From Rhodamnia argentea (taxonomy: Eukaryota; Streptophyta; Magnoliopsida; Myrtales; Myrtaceae): a stretch of DNA of 64,000 nt. Where the stretch lies: positions 2,914,001 through 2,978,000 of the forward strand of contig NC_063151.1 of assembly GCF_020921035.1 (NCBI RefSeq). The letters run 5' to 3'. Under the pieces are notes generated by a model. The model did not search any database. It saw nothing but the letters and a program-made list of their open reading frames with translations, and was not told the DNA's origin. The number at the start of each line of letters is the position of its first letter. The first letter of the stretch is position 1. Positions 12,843-23,735 of this stretch are shown piece after piece. The position numbers and the translations under genes are program-made.

Positions 12843-12879
12843 CGCCGGTGGCGAATCAGTGAAGTGAAGGTTGTCGAAG

Positions 12880-12884
<5 letters not shown>

Positions 12885-12920
<36 letters not shown>
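12885..12920. repeat. (AG)18 microsatellite in the ATL 5' leader
   Basis: Lies 43 bp upstream of the ATL51-54-like start codon. It reads as (CT)n in the sense of the gene, a common composition for plant 5' leaders. Confidence 0.95.
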
Positions 12921-12923
<3 letters not shown>

Positions 12924-12976
12924 TGCGAACTGGAAGGTGGAAGAAAACAAGGTTACTCCTTTTCGAGATCGACGGG

Positions 12977-12978
<2 letters not shown>

Positions 12979-13013
<35 letters not shown>
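12979..13013. repeat. Second (GA)17 microsatellite in the ATL 5' leader or promoter
   Basis: A second CT tract in the sense direction of the same gene, about 60 bp upstream of the first. Together they could act as GAGA/CT elements, which is inference only. Confidence 0.93.
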
Positions 13014-13015
<2 letters not shown>

Positions 13016-15073
13016 GGTTTAAAGTCAATGACGACCATGCCACTACGACGTCGTCACGATCTCCAACCGGCTTTCCGCTTTTTTCCATTTGTTCACTGCT
13101 TGCCTTTCTTTTAACACCCTGCCGTTTGCCCTCCCTTTTTATTACATCCCACAGCTTCGGCTCGATATTACCCTAAAAAAGAACTGGATAAGATTTTTCT
13201 CATATGGTATTTGCACAATTGCACCTTTCGATTTGCAAAATTTGTGCTTTACCTAAAGGGAAACTTTCATTTTAGGCCGGCAATTAAAGTCATGCCATTC
13301 GAGAAGAAAATATAGGGGAAAAAAACACGAGAGGTGAATCGCTACAAATTGAAGGCGAGACCAAGACCGACCCTTTTGGGAGGTAAAGTCTCGGACCTCT
13401 TCGTTACATCACTTATGCGTTAATCCTCAGTCATATACATTTATAGCCGATGCATTTTTGTACTTTTTAATGCATTCCCTATACATTAACACGGGAGAAT
13501 CAGATTTTCTTTTTCTAGTGATTTCCTTTTTCGTTTGCCCACGCAATTTTTCATCTGTAATCTCTGGCCTAAGAATTAAAAGTCGGCAGGGGTTTTATTT
13601 CTTCGTACTTGCCTTCTTTTGTTATGTTTTAAAACGGAATGAAAATATCTTTCAACGGTATTCGCGAGAGTTGCTATTAAAATTTGGAGAGTGGGAGGTC
13701 ATACTAGCTTATGTTTTGGGGCGGTGGCCGTCGCTAATTGAAATGGCATTTGATTGATTAAGAATTATTAATTATAAGGTCGTTGTCTTCTGTACGTTTA
13801 AAAAAATGATGTTAGCTTTTAAGGTAGGCCTAAAGTCGCCTATTTATCATTAGGAGAATTTACATAAAGAGGAAGAGATTAGTGGCCAGAAGCAGTTGGA
13901 ACTCGCGTGTCACCTTCTATGTCCTACCTAATGTGCCTATTATACTAAGACTTTTGATCCCCTAATGGACAAAAACAAAGAAAAAAAAAACCTGACATGA
14001 GTTTTGATCATTCATGAGAAATGATAACGTAACTGTTCTTAACCTGTCGTGAGATTGATGATATGTTTCAAGTCACAAAAAAAATAAAAAATTATTGCAG
14101 CTTTTTTAAGAAATTGTGGCCCGTAACTTATTATTACTCTTACGGTCACTCAAATATTGCTATGCTAGCATGACCCATCATCTAATTCAATTGGAACAAT
14201 CTCACCATTTTCTTTCATTCTTGTGATGTTGGTGAAGAATAATTTGCTCACATCTACGGCTCAGTTTCACTACCCTCCTCAAAGAACCTCCGAGTTCCCA
14301 CACACGTTTGTTCGTGAGTCTACCATCTCCACGCCGGCGAAAAAGAGCAGTTCGATTTTAGAAGACCACCCGTTCCATCGCATTATACCTGTCCCCTATC
14401 GCCTGAGTTCGCACGCATTTTCAGTCCAGTGCTCATGTGCCGTTTCTTCCGGCCAGAGAAAGCATGCTTCCCATAGCCGGGGGAAGTGTATTGGAATATA
14501 TCCAAGACACGGGAAGAGAGCATTTGCTAAAGGGTCGATCTCATTTTAAGTTCAACACCTTTTCCAAGAGTCAGCAGGATTGTCCACTTATATCTAATTT
14601 TAAGGGGCGATTTACTCCGACAAGAAAGCCATCACTAGCAGAAACCGCCACAAGCTCAGCTAAGCCAGTAGCCAACGCCATTTACCTTGTTGAGAGCAAG
14701 AATGTATGTGGCTCCTCGGCTGCTAGGAAAGGCATAGGAATGTGGTGATCATAATAAGGTGCGGCATAAAACGTGACGAGTTACGCCATGCTGAAACTTC
14801 ATTTGCTTCGGCAGTTACATCTTGTTCCTCTAGGTTGGATACCTTTCGTACAGGGAAGATCTCCTCCTTGCATGTAAACATGTTTTGCTCGAGGTCAAAG
14901 CCGTTTTGTTCATCATGCGAGGAGTCGGCTCGTACACCACGGTGGTCTTGTGTTGTGTTGAGCCAGTTAAACAGGTCATTCTGTACATGCCCTGTTCGTG
15001 CGATTGAGTTGGAAAAAAACTCGATCAAAGCATGATATGATAAGTGCTTGATAACCTGAATGTACCATTATAA
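13014..15073. other. Intergenic region with unresolved open frames near 14.2-15.0 kb
   Basis: Up to about 13.3 kb this is the promoter side of the ATL51-54-like gene. From 14223 to 15035 base composition is more balanced, and several overlapping frames of 60-108 codons are open on both strands. None resembles a family I recognise, and no splice pattern joins them convincingly. It may be a decayed gene or transposon fragment. Confidence 0.45.
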
Positions 15074-15658
15074 GGGTCTGCATGGTAACAATTTTGTTTT
15101 TGTGATTCTATTCCCAAAAGCAAAAAAAATGAGAATCATGTTTGATAACACATATAATTTTGATTATGATTCTAGAAGCAGAATCAGTTTTGAAGAAAAA
15201 ATGACCATTTTTGCAAAACCACAAAAAAGTTGGTTTTGACAAAAATAATCACTTTTGCAAAACACAAAAACCTTTTCTTTTCTCATTTCTTTCGTTACTA
15301 TTTTATATTTACATTTTTCAAATTAAAATTTGGATCTTATTTATATCATGCTGAAAAAAAAAATAAGTGTATTTCAAATTATTATTTTTTGTGTATTGAA
15401 AATTGATCTTCAATTTACGAAGAAAATTTTAAAGTAATTACAAAATTAATTGATTTAAATAAAAAAATTGGGAAGAGAAAGTATTTTTGGGAACATAAAT
15501 TTTGTACAGTTATCAAACGTGTTTCTATTCATGAACAGAATCACAATACGGTTATCAAACACATTCTGATTCTCTAAAAACTCATTATAACCATAATCAG
15601 AAAAAATCATTATAACCATAATCTGTTTTTGGGAACAAAATTGTTGCCATGCAGACCC
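15074..15658. mobile_element. PIF/Harbinger-type MITE, 585 bp
   Basis: Flanked by TAA at 15071-15073 and 15659-15661. The ends are inverted copies: GGGTCTGCATGGTAACAATT on the left and GGGTCTGCATGGCAACAATT on the reversed right, continuing for about 28 bp with one or two mismatches. The interior is A/T-rich with no transposase. TWA target duplication, G-rich terminus and size fit the Tourist/Harbinger class. Confidence 0.8.
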
Positions 15659-15979
15659 TAAGTAGTCCAAGTTGTATGAGCCACGTTAAGTCGGACCAAC
15701 TCAAACACGAACCGGACAACCTGAATAGTCTTTTTGAGGTAAAATTTGGTTTATCTCCTTTTATTCGTGAAAATGACGTGCTTCATATGATTATTTACAC
15801 AAGATCAAATACTTCTACGAAAAAAAATGGAATAATATAATGAACACTCAATCATTTATTTTATGTACAAATAAATTCAAAGTTGATTCTAAGTCATGAA
15901 AAATACTTCCTAATGATAATACCTAAGTAAAGTATGATGATGGTCAATATTTTCCACTTGCCATATAGTCGGTAGTAGT

Positions 15980-16623
15980 TAGGGATGAGCGGTTCCAAGT
16001 TCCTTACGGGTTCCATCTAAAACCTGGAACCTACCCGTTGAAATAGGTTCCTCATTTTTTGGAACCTAGAATCTACCCGTCATACCTTGGAACCTAGAAC
16101 CTACTCTGTCACGGGTTCTAGGGTCGTTTCCAAGGTACCCGAGAACCTATCAATTTTTTTTATTTTATTTTCTTTTTCATTTTTAGTTAACCAAAATAAG
16201 AGTGAACGGTATAACATCTGAGAGAAAATAGAGATGAGTGATTTTAGGTTTCGTACATATTACATTTAGAACCCGAAACCAATCCATTGGGACACGTTTA
16301 TCATTTTTTGGAACGTGAAACCTAAAAGTTTGTTTGGCTCTAGATTATACACTCAGTATCGGATGCCATAGAACATTGCGGGATCGTGCAAAAACACATA
16401 CCAAGAAAAATATAAAAATTTATTTCAGGATCTAGGGTCCATGTTACGGGTTCCAGGTTCCGGGTTCTAGGTAGTGGAACCTAAAACCTACCCACCGGAA
16501 CAGGTTCCTCAATTTTTGGAACCTGGAACCTACCCTACATACCTTGAAACCTGGAACCAGATCGGATCCTCTAAGTTCCGGTTCCAGGTTCTCGGTTTTA
16601 CCCCGAAACCATGCTCACCCCTA
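15980..16623. mobile_element. hAT-type MITE, 644 bp, with perfect 8-bp duplication
   Basis: Direct repeats GTAGTAGT flank the element at 15972-15979 and 16624-16631. The ends are TAGGGATGAGCGGTTCC (left) and TAGGGGTGAGCATGGTTTC (right, reversed). Inside are many alternating GGTTCC and GGAACC words, arranged as subterminal repeats on both arms. The 8-bp duplication and TAGGG-N-TGAGC terminus are diagnostic of hAT. It has no coding capacity. Confidence 0.88.
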
Positions 16624-16758
16624 GTAGTAGTAAACAATAACAAAGCTAGTAAGTTTCGGATCGAATAGGTTGAATCCGACCCGAACAGAACCCATCAATT
16701 TATCATTTCAAATTTCTCATGAAGCCACTTTACCAAGTTATTTTTCATACCCATTTCA

Positions 16759-16810
16759 TGTGTGTGTCTGTGTGTGTGTGTGTGTCTGTGTGTGTCTGTG
16801 TGTGTCTGTG
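16759..16810. repeat. (TG)n microsatellite, interrupted
   Basis: A TG dinucleotide tract interrupted at regular intervals by TC. It lies between the hAT MITE and the next element. Confidence 0.95.
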
Positions 16811-16886
16811 ACCATTGTTGGAGTTGAAGACCCACGCATGGCCTACCAAGCTCTCCCTCGGTTCTCTTCAAAGTCTTTTATATTAT

Positions 16887-17254
16887 GGATAATGACATAA
16901 ATGATCCCCGAACTTTGACTCAACGTGTAATGTAATTCTTGAACTTTTAATTTGATCAATACAGTCCCTGAAATTTAGCCTAGTGTGCAATGTGGTCCCT
17001 GAATTTTTAATTTGATCAATAGTATCCTTGAATTTTTGGAACATGTGCAAGTTAGTCCCTGAACTATATGAAGATGTTCAATGTAGTCCTTTCATTTATT
17101 CAAATTCGGGAACGACATTAGACATTTTCTTATAGTTCAGGGAATATGTTGAATATATTCCAAAAATTTGGGGACCACATTGAACAAATTGAAAGTTCAT
17201 GGATCATATTGCACATTGGATTAAAGTTTAGGGACCATTTGTGTCATTTTCCCC
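16887..17254. mobile_element. Mutator-type MITE, 368 bp
   Basis: Long imperfect inverted arms run almost to the centre. The left end is GGATAATGACATAAATGATC and the reversed right end is GGGGAAAATGACACAAATGG. Both then repeat phrases such as 'gtccctgaa' and 'caatgtggtccc'. The flanking nonamers TTATATTAT (16878-16886) and TTACATTTT (17255-17263) match at 7 of 9 positions, consistent with an aged 9-bp Mutator duplication. Confidence 0.7.
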
Positions 17255-19289
17255 TTACATTTTTAGGATCAAGATTCTCTTCATTAGGAAGTAAATCGAA
17301 GGGAAATTAACATATGTAACAAACAATCTTATCCATTCGTAATTTAAGGATTCTAACCACTCACTAGTAAACAATCTTATCCATTGGCTATGCCCAAATG
17401 AGGCCCTCGCCGGTCGCCGGTGGCCGGCCACCAAGAAAAGGGGAAAAAAATAGAAAATAAAAATAAAAAAGCAAATGACAAAAATGTTTTCGTTTTTTAT
17501 CAGGCTCTTCTTTAAAATATAGAGGGCACTCCATGCCATTTTTTAAAGTAAGATCAACTTCCGGCCTTTATTTGAAAAAAATAAGAGCATTTTGAGCTAT
17601 TATTTGGATTTTTTTTCGTTTTTTTTTTCTTCCTTCTCCTTTTTTCCGATTGTTGATTTGACTCTAGTAGGCTGGGGAGATGTCCGGGGGCTCGTGCCTA
17701 GCAAGACAAAGTGCAAACAGAGCGCGTACTTTGAGGCTAAAAAACTATGGGAAAAGACATCGACCGTAAACTTTTTTTAATTAATTGAATGTCCTAAGAT
17801 TAACTCAGAAACTTATAAAGCTTTTGTCGTCTTTTTGGTTTTAACTTTTTTTACGAATGTAACCTCTTTTCGTTTATTTTTTTATATAAAAAAATCTTAT
17901 CAAGATCCGGAAAATTATATAAATTTTAGAAACCTACGACAAAAATTGTAAGGGGACGTCGTAGGTGTCAACAGCGGTAGTATATTACGCGAGTTTTAGG
18001 TGTTTTGGGCTAAGCAAAAATCGAAGGGTGTTCGTCGTAAATCTAAATTAAGCAAAGAGCAAGAAAGTAAAAGTTTTTTCAGACAAGCATTGAGATTAGA
18101 TTTTATCAAACACCAAACATCTCAATTATTTGGTTTTCGAATTTTACGTGCAGTTGATTTGACTTGCAATAGTGTCACCAAACACATTCTTACGCCGCTA
18201 GTCCAAAGGAGCTAGAAGTTTGCCTTTCGCTAAGCTAAGATTGTAGTATCTGGTTTTTGTTCGTGGATTGTCTATCCCAGGATGAACCTATTCCGATGGA
18301 CCGGACCAACCGTCTCTCCCGAAGTGACCGGCATTGCCCTCGACCTCGATTAAGATTGATCAACATGGGCCTTCCAATGGTCTCGTCGGTTCACAAGCAT
18401 GCCGGAATCATTGATGCGAGGATGCTGTCGAGTCGAAATCGAATGAGTGAACTAAGCATAAGAAAAAGAGAATGATCAACGACCGACTGATCAAGAAAAT
18501 CGTCCAAAAAGTCCTATATCTTTCAATTTCACTAATTTAAATATTTTCATATTTTATCAATTGAGTACATCCAGCTAATTTTGACCAAAAGTCATTAACA
18601 TAAACGCCGACCGTCTTACGTGACAAGGCCGGCGCTAATGTGAATGATCTTTAATGATATTTTAATTTTGTTTGTTTTTTCTTCAAACTTTTTATTTTTG
18701 TTTTCCTTTTTTTTCTTTGCTAGGGAGGGTCACCAGCGACCCTCGCCAGCCACAAAGGCCTCGTCTATTGCCGGCGGGGTGGCAAAGGCCCTCGAAATGG
18801 ACGTTGTTTCGATTTTGTTCAAATTTGGAAAATAAGTCTTCAAGTCAACCCTTGAACCTTCTTCACAACTTTAAATTAGACAAAAGGGAAGGCGGGGGTT
18901 GTATTATAGCTTAGCTGATCATGATAATAGATAAGAGCCTTGGAGGAAACCAACGTGGACTGAGTAAAACCTCAACTGGGTTAGGTGGTTCTCCCTACGC
19001 AAACGCTTATGACATTCAAATTCTCATTAAGAAACGTGTTTCAGAAAAAGAAGAGACCGAACTCCAATATTTGACTTTATACATAAACTATTGATCTGTA
19101 TATCATAACCTTGTCAATAACATATTCCTCGTCTTCGTCCATTGTCCCACGTTACCATCCGATAATCAACATCTCTCTCCCTCACAATCCCTTTCCTCTC
19201 CAAATCCAAGCCCCCTCCTTTCTCTTTCTCAAAACTTCCAACCCATCAGCTTGGAAGCAAGCGCGCTTGAGGCTGGGTATAGTCCACGT
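17255..19289. other. Intergenic stretch with MITE debris
   Basis: No supportable gene. Around 17390-17450 is a GC-rich patch (GGTCGCCGGTGGCCGGCC) resembling the core of the 'CAAAAAGTCC' MITE family, and a partial copy of that family sits at about 18490-18800. The last 150 bp are CT-rich and are probably the 5' leader of the gene starting at 19290. Confidence 0.5.
18490..18800. mobile_element. Partial MITE of the 'CAAAAAGTCCTAAACC' family
   Basis: Begins GAAAATCGTCCAAAAAGTCC and contains 'ccgaccgtcttacgtgacaa', 'ttaatgatattttaatttt' and a GC-rich core with GACCCTCGCC and GCCGGCG. These parts occur in the same order in the copies at 7488 and 60008. The right half is missing. Boundaries are approximate. 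Confidence 0.45.
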
Positions 19290-21139
19290 ATGTCGACGGC
19301 GGCGAGGCTCATAACTTTGTCCCACGGTTTGACCGGCAAGGACGCCGGTCGGAGAAGCCGTTTTGCGACGTCGAGACAGATGGACCATTGCCGGTTCGCA
19401 GATAGCCGGGGCATGACGTCTCTCGGTGCCCGACAAAGCGCTCGAACAAGGTGAGCATTGTCTTCATTATCCACGGCTTCGGGTGTAAATTTCTAGGATT
19501 AGTTCTTCCGACTGGATATTGACAGATTTAGAACGGATGTGTTTAATCTAAGGGACGTGGCTGTTCGGAGCAGTGTCGATCCAGTGCCTCATCTTCCATC
19601 TGATCCTTCTCCGAGTTCTTGGTAAGTTTTGAAATCTGTATAGTCTTTCTTCTTGTTATTAGCTCTTGCTGAAACTGGAATTAGCTCTTCGCATGGCAGG
19701 AAATTCTGGGTTCTGGGGGTGTTCGTATCGTTCATTCTGCCATTTTGGAGGAACAAATGGGGTCCACTGTGGAAGCTGAAAAGTGAGTCTCCAATCCATA
19801 GCTCCTAATTGTTGAAAAATCTGGGCATGACCGTGTGATGAACGTGGAAAAATTAACTTTGAAAGTTTGGCAGACGAGGTTGAAGCGGTGGTCGAGAAGG
19901 CGGACCACGTGACGGAATTCGTGGAGGAGATGGCGGAGAAGGTGGAGCACGTGGCGGAGGAGGTCGCCGAGCATCTCCCGGACGGCAAGCTGAAAGACGC
20001 GGTGACCCTGGTGGAGCATCTGGCCGAGACGGCGGACAAGGATGCTCATCTCGCCGGAGACATCATCGACAAGGTCTCTCACCGAATCCCGCATTCTTCT
20101 TTCATCAATAGTTAATCCCAGTTTAGTACAATTTGCAACATTGCTTAAGAGTTGTTGCAGAACGTCTAGATCTGCCAACGTGATTATACAATTTGGTGCT
20201 TAAAAAAAAACAATGTTGACTAGAATCGGTGCTTTTGTGAGTAAAGGGCGCCTAATCACGTGCATAAGGTCCTATTTTCATTTTGCAAGTCTCTGTTTTT
20301 ATATTAAGATAAAAGAGTTCTCTAATTTTTTTTTTATATATATAAACATGGCGAATCTTTGAACATGTTATATCCACATGCTGATAACCTTTTGAGTTGA
20401 CCGTGTAATTAGTACTACTTAAAGGTGCCAATCATGTAAAATCTAAACAAATGTCACGTGACACGACACGACACAACACGCCGATACGTCATTTATTAAA
20501 ATATAAAAAATTTCGACACGTTTGGACACGTTGTATATTAAATGTATATTTTTGCATATACATGATAATTATATGAAATTATCATAGGCCAGTTTCTTCT
20601 TCTTCTATTAGGGATTCTCCATTAGATTTTTTGGGGCCGGCTGAATATATTAATTTTAGGTGACTGGGTATATAACTTAAGCATATATATTTTTGATAGA
20701 TTTACATTTTGATCTCTAATTTGTTTAAAATTGACCCCGTGCGCATCAAATTGGCGTGTCGGGGTGCTAGACTCATGTGTCATCGGCATGTCGGGAGCGC
20801 TAACCACGTGTCCGTCGAGTATCGGACACCGACGCGCATCCAAAACGACACGGAGGCCTCCAGAGAATGTCCATGCTTCCTAGTGTAAAACCATGATTAA
20901 AACGACTGGCATTTACTGCCGTTTCTTATGCAATTCTCATTTTCACCCATTACCGGTGGGTTTAGTGGGGATTAAATTTATGAAATATAAATTGCTGAAT
21001 TTAATCGGGTGCGAATAAAATTGGATTGCAGGTGGAGGAAGTGGAGAAGGATGTAGACTCGTTCATGGAGCCAAGCAATGTTGACGACAGAGACGCCGAA
21101 ATCTCCAAAGCAACGGATGAACAAGATCAGAAGAGCTAA
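19290..21139 (+). CDS. Probable plastid-targeted single-pass membrane protein with acidic helical tail (uncharacterised plant family)
   Basis: Five exons join in frame: 19290-19450, 19526-19621, 19700-19782, 19874-20073 and 21032-21139, giving 215 residues. All junctions are GT-AG. The first 70 residues are rich in Ser, Thr, Arg and Ala and poor in acidic residues, like a chloroplast transit peptide. Residues 86-114 contain one hydrophobic helix (WKFWVLGVFVSFILPFW) followed by the conserved-looking phrase RNKWGPLWKLKNEVE. Residues 115-215 are acidic, highly helical and probably coiled-coil, with heptad-like EKVEHVAEEVAEHL and LKDAVTLVEHLAE. No catalytic motif is visible. I recognise the general type as a plant protein of unknown function and cannot name an orthologue. 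Intron 4 (958 bp) is repeat-rich. The splice model was inferred without transcript data. Confidence 0.8.
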
Positions 21140-21903
21140 GCTGGGTTTTTATTATGTTGTGTTAAAGTAAATTTTGGTTTGTACCCGATAAATTATTTTT
21201 TTAAATAACTTGGTATCCCAATTTAGATAGGCAAAATGGCAAATCATATATTCAATTTCAAAAATAAAACATGTATCGATTCAATCAGAACCAAGTTCAT
21301 CTTGTCTCGACTCTCGCGTTGTGTTTTCGAATCTTCTTCACGCCCGAATCGTTAAATCGTTAAAGCAAGGTTCGAAGAACCGACTTTGCCTGTCAATGTT
21401 CGTTTCGATTTCTTGATTTTCACTATCACGTCTCTTTAAGTTTGGTAAATATTTCGGGGTTTGGTCATAAAAAAAAAAAAAGTATCTATATTTGTATCAT
21501 AGTTTGGGATTATGATGGAATTTTTTGGAAAACAAAAACGGAAAAGAATAGTGAAGAAAAAAACCAAAATCTCAACCATCTCTTGTCTGTTCCCCTACAT
21601 GCCGTTCTCTCTCGGGGGTCCAAGTCGGCAGCTCCACCCCTGGCCACCATGGCTGCCGCCCCGCCCGCCACCACGTCCTCGCCGTCTCTGGAGCTTGCCT
21701 ACGCCCTGTCCTCCGGCCATCTCCGGATTTTTTTAATATCAACACCGCTCCACGCAGTCCGGCCGCCGAATCTTATCGTGTCGCTTTCATTGCTAATACT
21801 AGGCGACATCAAACCCGCCTTGCTTTTTATCTAATCCGATACATAAAAGTAGCAAATAAAGCCAACAAGCAATTGCCATCAATCAGCACATACAATCTCA
21901 CAA
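21140..21903. other. Intergenic and cystatin promoter region
   Basis: Contains the 3' flank of the plastid-protein gene and the upstream region of the cystatin gene. An open frame at 21442-21834 is low in complexity and resembles no known family. The A/T-rich stretch at 21830-21870 is a plausible core promoter, but no single TATA box is compelling. Confidence 0.45.
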
Positions 21904-22260
21904 ATGAAACCTCCATTCCTCATCCTCATCCTCATCCTCATCCTCTTCATCTTCCCTCTACTGTCCACCGCTGCGACCGGCCAAAAGTATCAACTCGGGG
22001 GATGGCGGCCGATCGAGGAAATCAATGGCGCGCATGTCAAAGAGATGGCCCAATTCGCGGTCGCCAAGTACAATAAGTCGTCCGAGGCTAGCCTGGAGTT
22101 TCAGATACTGTTGAAGGCAGAGTCTCAAACCGTATCCGAGATCAATTACCGGCTTGTCATTGCCGAGAGGGACGGAAATTCGGTGAAGAAGTACGAGGCT
22201 GTCGTCCGGAAGGAGCCATGGGAGCATCTCACTAAGCTCACATCCTTCAAGGTCGTCTGA
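21904..22260 (+). CDS. Secreted phytocystatin (cysteine proteinase inhibitor, family I25B)
   Basis: An intronless 118-residue protein. Residues 1-24 form a strongly hydrophobic signal peptide (ILILILILFIF). The N-terminal trunk has the paired glycines GGW (32-33) of the cystatin wedge. The plant-specific helix signature [LVI]-A-x-[FY]-A-V-x-x-[YF]-N is present as MAQFAVAKYN (48-57). The second loop has the conserved Pro-Trp pair (105-106). The first inhibitory loop, canonically QxVxG, reads QTVSE (75-79), so the conserved Gly is replaced by Glu. Phytocystatins inhibit papain-like proteases in the secretory pathway or apoplast (family knowledge). The altered loop suggests weakened or changed specificity (inference). 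Confidence 0.93.
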   Translation: MKPPFLILILILILFIFPLLSTAATGQKYQLGGWRPIEEINGAHVKEMAQFAVAKYNKSSEASLEFQILLKAESQTVSEINYRLVIAERDGNSVKKYEAVVRKEPWEHLTKLTSFKVV

Positions 22261-22477
22261 TGGACTGAATGAAAGTGGGGACATATGAAATAACAATCGA
22301 GGATGTGAAGTATGTGAGTTTGTGTGTTCATCTTTGTATTAACTTGCGTTGTACCTTTTTTTTTTTTTTGGTCGGAAATTGTATTGCGTATGCACATATG
22401 TTTATGAGCTAAGAGAGATCCAATCGAGTTTTGCAGTTTGTGATTAATGGATTTTTGGATCCGGATCGCCTAACATT

Positions 22478-22702
22478 GGGATTTCCGCGATATGCGTGAC
22501 ATTACTCAAATCAGGCCGTCCAAATAAAAATGAATTGTCTGATTTGAGCCACGTTTGGGATTTAAAATTTTTCAAACTCCAAAAAAATTCCCCGCCCACT
22601 TTTTTTCCCTCCTTTTCAACACATGATGTGGCTCAAATCAGGCGATTCATTTTCATTTGAATGCCCTGATTTGAGTAATGTTACGCATGTCACGAAAATT
22701 CC
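22478..22702. mobile_element. Fold-back MITE downstream of the cystatin gene
   Basis: Two inverted arms of about 70 bp carry the same words: ACATTACTCAAATCAGG near 22500 and, reversed, near 22670; and CTGATTTGAGCCAC in the inner part of each arm. The centre is a short A/T-rich loop. No clear target duplication was identified, so the outer limits are approximate. It lies 220 bp after the cystatin stop codon. Confidence 0.65.
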
Positions 22703-23089
22703 TGATTTTTTTTGGGTGAAAATCCTACTTATGTTCGTAGTGACGTGGATTTTTCTTTTTTTTTTTTAATGAAAAAAATTCAAGTGGAAGGCATGTCCAA
22801 GTTTTTGATATAGGGAGCCCATCGACCGTGAATTTTATGATTTAATTGCATCATCGCAATTGTTATTAATAAGATCAGCCAAAATAAAGCTTTAAATACT
22901 CAATTGATTGACCATCAAAATGATAAGAAGTAATCCCGTTCTAAATAGCCTTCATACTCCAACGAGTTAGTGCCGCTTTCGCTGAACCGCACGAGAGTAG
23001 CCGGTCTCTTGTCGTTCGATTTTTCTTTTTAAGGTTAATAATTACACATTACTCAATACATTAAGCGAAAAAGTGTAACTTTTATTTTA
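22703..23089. other. Short gene-free stretch
   Basis: A/T-rich DNA between the fold-back MITE and the nested element. I see no gene or regulatory signal. Confidence 0.5.
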
Positions 23090-23735
23090 GGGTTAATCCC
23101 ACAAAAAACTTCAAACTGATATACCTGTGATAAATTTACTCCAAACTATTTTTTTGACCACCAAAACTCTAAACTAATACGGGTTTGACAAATTTACTCC
23201 AAACCGGTACACTCGTGACACATTTTTTCTCCTTTAGTTTTCGTTAAATTTTATCTCTAACTTGCAGAGTTGGATAATACTTTATAATTTCACTTGTAGG
23301 GTTTTTACCCTCTATTGTATCAATTTGAGATTTTTCGTGATATTAATCCAATTTAACGGAAGCTGAAAAAGGGTAAACTTGTTACTTGCATACTAGTTTG
23401 AGATTTTTGATGATCAAAATAATTAGTTTGGGGTAAATTTATCACGGATTATCAATCTGGATTTTTGGCAATCAAAAACATAGTTTATAGTAAATTTATC
23501 ACATGTGTACCAGTTTGATTATTTTTAGGGGTAACCAAATCAGACCACCCGGACCGGGACCGCTCGGACCGAACCGGGACCAGTGGTCCCATTCCCGATT
23601 TTAGGGTCCTAGGACAGGACCGTCGGGACTGGACCGATCAAATTTTTTTTTTTTAAAGTTACCATATCTTTACTTGTTAAGGGTGTCCAATAAATTTTAC
23701 CAAATTGAGAAGCTATTGTCACTCTTTATTTTTTA

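Noticed and set aside
12843-13088. N-terminal extension of the ATL51-54-like protein with repeated Ser-Leu
   Set aside because: It is the translation of CT microsatellites in the 5' leader. The family-typical N-terminus starts at 12842.
19757-19782. Alternative start of the plastid-protein gene at the ATG at 19757
   Set aside because: That reading gives a short protein and needs a poor acceptor at 19865. The other frame joins exons 1-5 with canonical splice sites and gives a transit peptide and membrane helix.
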